Of a stretch of DNA of 64,000 bases, positions 60,505 to 64,000 are shown in pieces (the first letter of the stretch is position 1; each line of letters begins with the position of its first letter). Made by a program: the position numbers and the translations under genes. This DNA comes from Flavobacterium psychrotrophum (GTDB lineage Bacteria; Bacteroidota; Bacteroidia; Flavobacteriales; Flavobacteriaceae), in the NCBI RefSeq assembly GCF_003403075.1, contig NZ_CP031557.1, forward strand, positions 3,596,001-3,660,000. The letters are read 5' to 3'. The notes beneath the pieces were generated by a model. That model made no database searches, had not been told where the DNA came from, and saw only the letters and a program-made list of their open reading frames with translations.

Positions 60505-60533
60505 TTCAAACATCAAATAAATACAACTTTAAA

Positions 60534-61358
60534 ATGGCAAATATTACTGCTGCAGACGTTAATAAACTAAGGACCATTACCGGTGCCGGTATGATGGACT
60601 GCAAAAAAGCACTTGTTGAAGCTGAAGGAGATTTTGACAAAGCTATCGAAAACCTACGTAAAAAAGGACAAAAAGTAGCTGCTAACAGAGCTGACCGTGA
60701 GTCTACTGAAGGTGCGGTTCTGGCTGTTGTTAACGCTGACAAAACTGAAGGTGTTGTTATATCTGTTAACTGTGAGACTGACTTCGTTGCTAAAAACGAA
60801 TCTTACGTTAAACTTGCTACAGAACTTGCTAACCTTGCCCTTAACTTTAATACTAAAGAAGAGCTTCTTGCTGCTGACTTTAACGGTATTACTGTTGAAG
60901 AAAAACTTACTGAGCAAACTGGTGTAATTGGAGAGAAAATAGAAATAGGTTCTTTCGAAAAACTTCAGGGTGCATTTGTAGGATCTTACATCCACGCTGG
61001 TAACAGGATCGCTACACTTGTTAGCCTTTCTGCTAACGTAGAAGGTGCTGAAGATGCTGCACGTAACGTAGCTATGCAGGCTGCCGCTATGGCTCCTATA
61101 GCACTTAACGAAGATGGTGTTGATGCTGCTGTAGTTGAAAAAGAAATCGAAATTGCTAAAGATGTACTTCGTCAGGAAGGCAAGCCGGAAGCTATGCTAG
61201 ATAACATTGCTAAAGGTAAACTAGGCCGTTTCTTTAAAGACAATACACTTGTTAACCAGGATTACATTAAAGACAACAAACTTAGCGTTAGCGAGTATGT
61301 TAAGTCGGTAGATGCAGGTCTTGTAGTTACAGGCTTCAAAAGGGTTGCACTTGCTTAA
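60534..61358 (+). CDS. tsf: Translation elongation factor Ts
   Basis: 274 residues. ITAADVNKLRTITGAGMMDC then KKALVEAEGDFDKAIENLRK is the N-terminal UBA-like domain; NADKTEGVVISVNCETDFVA then KNESYVKLATELA is the core; VLRQEGKPEAMLDNIAKGKL is the C-terminal region. It recycles EF-Tu by nucleotide exchange. Downstream of rpsB and separated from it by a terminator-like hairpin. A terminator follows. Confidence 0.97.
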   Translation: MANITAADVNKLRTITGAGMMDCKKALVEAEGDFDKAIENLRKKGQKVAANRADRESTEGAVLAVVNADKTEGVVISVNCETDFVAKNESYVKLATELANLALNFNTKEELLAADFNGITVEEKLTEQTGVIGEKIEIGSFEKLQGAFVGSYIHAGNRIATLVSLSANVEGAEDAARNVAMQAAAMAPIALNEDGVDAAVVEKEIEIAKDVLRQEGKPEAMLDNIAKGKLGRFFKDNTLVNQDYIKDNKLSVSEYVKSVDAGLVVTGFKRVALA

Positions 61359-61382
61359 TTAGCACAACTTTTTTATAATATT

Positions 61383-61416
61383 AAAATCCCGCCTTTTTTA
61401 AAAGGGCGGGATTTTT
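61383..61416 (+). terminator. Terminator after tsf
   Basis: AAAATCCCGCC / GGCGGGATTTTT stem with an A/T loop and T-run. The A-run on the left lets it also serve the convergent dehydrogenase gene. Confidence 0.85.
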
Positions 61417-61437
61417 CATTTGAGCAGAATTGGATAT

Positions 61438-62196
61438 TTAAAACCCATACATACCACCCGATACAGAAATTTGCTCGCCTGTAATCCAGGCTGAATCATC
61501 TGAGGCCAGAAACACGGCAGCCTTAGCAATATCATCCGGCTGGCCCCTGCGCCCAAGCGGTGTATGTGCAATAAACATTGTTTCATACTCACTGCCCGTA
61601 GTAACACCCGCACTACGCGCACCTTCTGTTTCTGTAGCACCGGGCAAAATAGAATTGACACGAATGTTTTTTGCCCCCAGTTCTTTCGATAAAGAAACTG
61701 TTACCGCATCTAATGCAGCCTTAGTTGCAGAATACAACGACGCTTCCGGAAGCGGCATTTTGCTCGCACCAGAACTGATATTGATGATATTACCACCCTT
61801 ATCTCCAAACAAACTTAAAGATGCCTGGATGGCCAGTATAGCCCCCAACACATTAACATTAAAATGCTGATGAAAAATTTCAGCCGATATCTGTTCAATA
61901 GGCGTATAACCCTGGTAAGCCGCGTTATTTACCAATACATCAAGCGTACCAAAAGTCTGTTTTGTTTGCTTAAATAAGCGGGTTATATCTGCTTCTTTAG
62001 ACACATCAGCCTGTACTGCAATAGCCACACCCCCATTATCTGTTACTTGTTTAACCACAACATCTGCCCCTTCTTTACTCGAAGCATAATTAACAACAAC
62101 CTTTGCTCCTTCTGCCGCAAAGTATTTTGCGATGGCCGCACCTATTCCTTTTGAAGCACCTGTAACAACAGCTACTTTATTATTTAATCTATTCAT
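61438..62196 (-). CDS. Short-chain dehydrogenase/reductase
   Basis: 252 residues of classical SDR fold. NKVAVVTGASKGIGAAIAKY with the TGxxxGxG motif, VNNAAYQG (NNAG-type), the catalytic Ser in IINISSGASKMPLPEASLYS and the Tyr-Lys pair in YSATKAAL (about 154-158), then PGATETEGAR and SDDSAWITGEQISVSGGMYG. Similar to glucose 1-dehydrogenase-like and 3-oxoacyl reductase SDRs; substrate unknown. 24 bases from the second SDR gene, so one operon. Confidence 0.9.
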   Translation of the reverse strand: MNRLNNKVAVVTGASKGIGAAIAKYFAAEGAKVVVNYASSKEGADVVVKQVTDNGGVAIAVQADVSKEADITRLFKQTKQTFGTLDVLVNNAAYQGYTPIEQISAEIFHQHFNVNVLGAILAIQASLSLFGDKGGNIINISSGASKMPLPEASLYSATKAALDAVTVSLSKELGAKNIRVNSILPGATETEGARSAGVTTGSEYETMFIAHTPLGRRGQPDDIAKAAVFLASDDSAWITGEQISVSGGMYGF

Positions 62197-62220
62197 TATT
62201 ACAAAATTGATTTATGATTA

Positions 62221-62973
62221 TTAATTAGCTAAATAGGTCATACCACCATCTACAAGAAGCTCGGCACCAAGCATAAATGAAGAATCATCAGAGGCGAGGA
62301 AAACCGCGGTCTTACCAATGTCTGACGGTTGCCCTATTCTGCCTATGGGCATCTGTCCTGCAAAGTGATTTTTTAAACCTTCTAGTTGCTCCGCAGGAAC
62401 AAACTTTTCAAATGCCGGGGTATCTGTTGTACCGGGTGTTATTACATTTACCCTGATTTTTCTATCTAAAAGGTCGCTAGAAAATCCTTTTGCCAAATAT
62501 ATAACAGCTGCTTTTGCAGCACCATAAAGTGTAAAATTAGGATAAGCCCGATGCGCTGCGTTTGACCCGATGAGGATAACAGAAGCACCATCATTTAGAT
62601 AAGGCAGTGCCTTATTAACAGTGAAGTAAACACTTTTCAGGTTTAAATCGATAGTCTTATCAAAGTCTGCCTCACCCAGCGTGGCTACAGTTCCTACAGT
62701 ACCGCCTCCTGCATTGGCTACGATTACATCTATCTTACCAAATTTTTCAGCTGTTGTTGCAAACACTCTTTCCAGGTCTGCAAGGTTTGTAACATCGGCA
62801 TTTATGGCTATAAAATTATCGCCCAGTTGCGCAACGGCACTATTCAAAGTTTCCTGATTTCTGCCAACAATGGCTCCTGATGCGCCTTCGTTTTTAAGAG
62901 CTTCTGCAATACCAAACCCAATACCGCTATTGCCGCCAGTAATTACAACAATCTTATTTTTTAATTTACTCAT
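62221..62973 (-). CDS. Short-chain dehydrogenase/reductase
   Basis: 250 residues. NKIVVITGGNSGIGFGIAEA (TGxxxGIG), VANAGGGTVG (NAG), the catalytic Ser in SVILIGSNAAHRAYP and YGAAKAAVIYLAKGF (YxxxK), then VITPGTTDTPAFEKF and SDDSSFMLGAELLVDGGMTY. Paired with the SDR at 61438. It is divergent from an HxlR gene, with a perfect palindrome in the promoter region that the regulator probably binds. Such pairs often respond to reactive aldehydes or quinones; inference only. Confidence 0.9.
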   Translation of the reverse strand: MSKLKNKIVVITGGNSGIGFGIAEALKNEGASGAIVGRNQETLNSAVAQLGDNFIAINADVTNLADLERVFATTAEKFGKIDVIVANAGGGTVGTVATLGEADFDKTIDLNLKSVYFTVNKALPYLNDGASVILIGSNAAHRAYPNFTLYGAAKAAVIYLAKGFSSDLLDRKIRVNVITPGTTDTPAFEKFVPAEQLEGLKNHFAGQMPIGRIGQPSDIGKTAVFLASDDSSFMLGAELLVDGGMTYLAN

Positions 62974-63015
62974 TATTTCTATTGTTTAAAATTTGAGCCA
63001 CAAAGCTATATCACT

Positions 63016-63036
63016 AAAGTTACTTTTAGTAACTTT
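63016..63036. promoter_or_regulatory. Perfect palindrome, candidate operator of the second HxlR
   Basis: AAAGTTACT-TTT-AGTAACTTT, 9-base arms, in the 105-base gap between the divergent SDR and hxlR genes. Further AGTAAC half sites follow at 63052-63057 and 63071-63076. Confidence 0.65.
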
Positions 63037-63078
63037 GTACCGAAAAGTAATAGTAACACAGATGTAACAAAGTAACAT

Positions 63079-63435
63079 ATGGGGTGCAAAATAGAAGAGT
63101 TTAGACAGGAACAAAAGAAAAGAATGCGAGCCGTTCAGGATGCAATGGACACGCTAAATGGAAAATGGAAGATATCTATCATCACATCCATCTGCTGCTA
63201 TGGCACAAGACGGTTTTCGGATATATTGAATGATGTTGTTGGGATATCTAACAGGATGTTAAGCAAAGAATTAAAGGAACTGGAAATAAATGAGTTGATA
63301 AAACGCACCGTTTTAAACACACAGCCCGTAACGGTTCAATACGAACTTACAGCACATGGCGATACGCTACAAACCATAATAACCAATCTTACTGATTGGG
63401 GAATTGTACACAGAAATAAAATTGCAGGCAAATAA
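63079..63435 (+). CDS. HxlR-family transcriptional regulator
   Basis: 118 residues. MGCKIEEFRQEQKKRMRAVQ then DAMDTLNGKWKISIITSICC, CYGTRRFSDILNDVVGISNR and MLSKELKELEINELIKRT are the HxlR winged helix. Cys at residue 3 and a double Cys (ICCYG) at about 40 might sense electrophiles or oxidants. Divergent from the SDR pair. It is a paralogue of the regulator at 54824. Confidence 0.9.
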   Translation: MGCKIEEFRQEQKKRMRAVQDAMDTLNGKWKISIITSICCYGTRRFSDILNDVVGISNRMLSKELKELEINELIKRTVLNTQPVTVQYELTAHGDTLQTIITNLTDWGIVHRNKIAGK

Positions 63436-63635
63436 TAATGACACGCTCAAAATTAAATGCCTTTACATTTTTATCAACAAAAACCTTTTCGTAACCTTTT
63501 GCGTACATCTATTTAAGAAAAAGAAGCCCAATAATTACAGAACTTTGCCGTTCTGTTAAAAATTACACATAGAAAGGCATAGTAATTGTAATGTTAAAAA
63601 CAATTAATGTGCTTCTGTATGGAGCAAAGCTTTAC

Positions 63636-63643
63636 TAATTTTG
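63636..63643 (+). promoter_or_regulatory. -7 box for the DUF3050 gene
   Basis: TAATTTTG, 15 bases before ATG 63659. No TTG -33 element at normal spacing. Confidence 0.5.
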
Positions 63644-63658
63644 TATAAAACTACTGCT

Positions 63659-64000
63659 ATGGATACTCATACTATAAACAGCGCCCTGGCCCCCCAAAGG
63701 GAAGAGCTGTTAAGTCACCCTCTTTACGCACGGGTAAAAACAATAGATGACCTCAGGCATTTTCTTGAAGGCCACATCTATGCCGTTTGGGATTTTATGT
63801 CGCTGCTTAAGGCCCTGCAAATAAAACTGACCTGCACAAGCGTGCCGTGGCTGCCCGTGGGCAATCCGGAGATACGCTACCTCATTAATGAGATAGTACT
63901 GGCCGAAGAGACCGACATTAACATTGAAGGCAAAAGACAAAGCCATTTTGAAATGTACCGCGATGCCATGCTGGATTGTGGCGCGGATATAGATGCTATA
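63659..64000 (+). CDS. DUF3050 family protein, 5' part
   Basis: The first 114 residues; the gene runs out of the window. DTHTINSALAPQREELLSHP then LYARVKTIDDLRHFLEGHIY, AVWDFMSLLKALQIKLTCTS and VPWLPVGNPEIRYLINEIVL, AEETDIN match the DUF3050 family as I know it: a haem-oxygenase-like helical fold with His and Glu residues (EGH, EE) that may bind metal. Function unknown. Confidence 0.85.
   Translation, partial: MDTHTINSALAPQREELLSHPLYARVKTIDDLRHFLEGHIYAVWDFMSLLKALQIKLTCTSVPWLPVGNPEIRYLINEIVLAEETDINIEGKRQSHFEMYRDAMLDCGADIDAI

Noticed and set aside
60654..60995. 113-codon minus-strand frame inside tsf
   Set aside because: Ser/Phe-rich shadow of the Lys/Glu-rich tsf coding sequence.

Overview
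The window is chromosomal DNA from a member of the Bacteroidota, most likely a Flavobacterium or close relative in the Flavobacteriaceae. The evidence is SusC/SusD/SusE genes, type IX secretion (T9SS) C-terminal tails of both type A and type B, the promoter -7 box TAnnTTTG in front of many genes, frequent TTG/GTG starts, a Bacteroidota-type gene set (BaiN-like flavoprotein, DUF4397 lipoprotein, LytS/LytTR pair, DUF3050), and moderate to low GC with A/T-rich intergenic regions. I found no rRNA, tRNA, CRISPR array, phage or complete insertion sequence.

Layout. 1-18.6 kb is mostly housekeeping: the 3' end of a T9SS cargo gene, a cupin, waaA with a GNAT, a DegT aminotransferase, a broken small membrane protein, galE, a polyprenyl synthase, an enoyl-CoA hydratase, a PH/SHOCT protein, hemW, ruvC, a flippase-like membrane protein, a LOG-type protein, rsmG, a fatty acid desaturase, an aminotransferase, fabD and xth. 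18.6-19.5 kb is a repeat-rich accessory patch holding a DUF559 nuclease gene cut by an in-frame stop and bracketed by inverted copies of a palindromic repeat. 19.5-33.9 kb is signalling and envelope: a bestrophin, an OmpR-type two-component pair, a DUF4397 lipoprotein, a NarL-type two-component pair beside two paralogous multi-pass membrane proteins, glpQ and a flavoprotein, and a LytS/LytTR pair.

34.0-54.0 kb is a complete-looking starch/maltodextrin utilisation locus. A central LacI-type regulator separates two arms. The rightward arm encodes the surface machinery: SusC, SusD, SusE and a T9SS-exported multidomain alpha-amylase. The leftward arm encodes an SLC45-like MFS transporter, beta-phosphoglucomutase, GH65 maltose phosphorylase, a SusA-like periplasmic GH13, a lipoprotein GH13 and a T9SS-exported protein with three SusE/SusF-like starch-binding repeats. 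The inferred flow is: starch cut at the surface, imported through SusCD, trimmed in the periplasm, maltose moved across the inner membrane by the MFS carrier, phosphorolysed to glucose and beta-glucose-1-phosphate, then converted to glucose-6-phosphate.

54.1-64.0 kb holds an HxlR regulator divergent from an NADP-binding reductase, an M13 peptidase, the ribosomal cluster rplM-rpsI-rpsB-tsf, two tandem short-chain dehydrogenases divergent from a second HxlR regulator, and the start of a DUF3050 gene.

The less ordinary material is intergenic: several families of palindromic repeats, one possible structured RNA, a probable attenuator between rpsB and tsf, and candidate operators in front of susC and both hxlR genes. 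Function calls rest on reading the proteins by eye; no database search was run.
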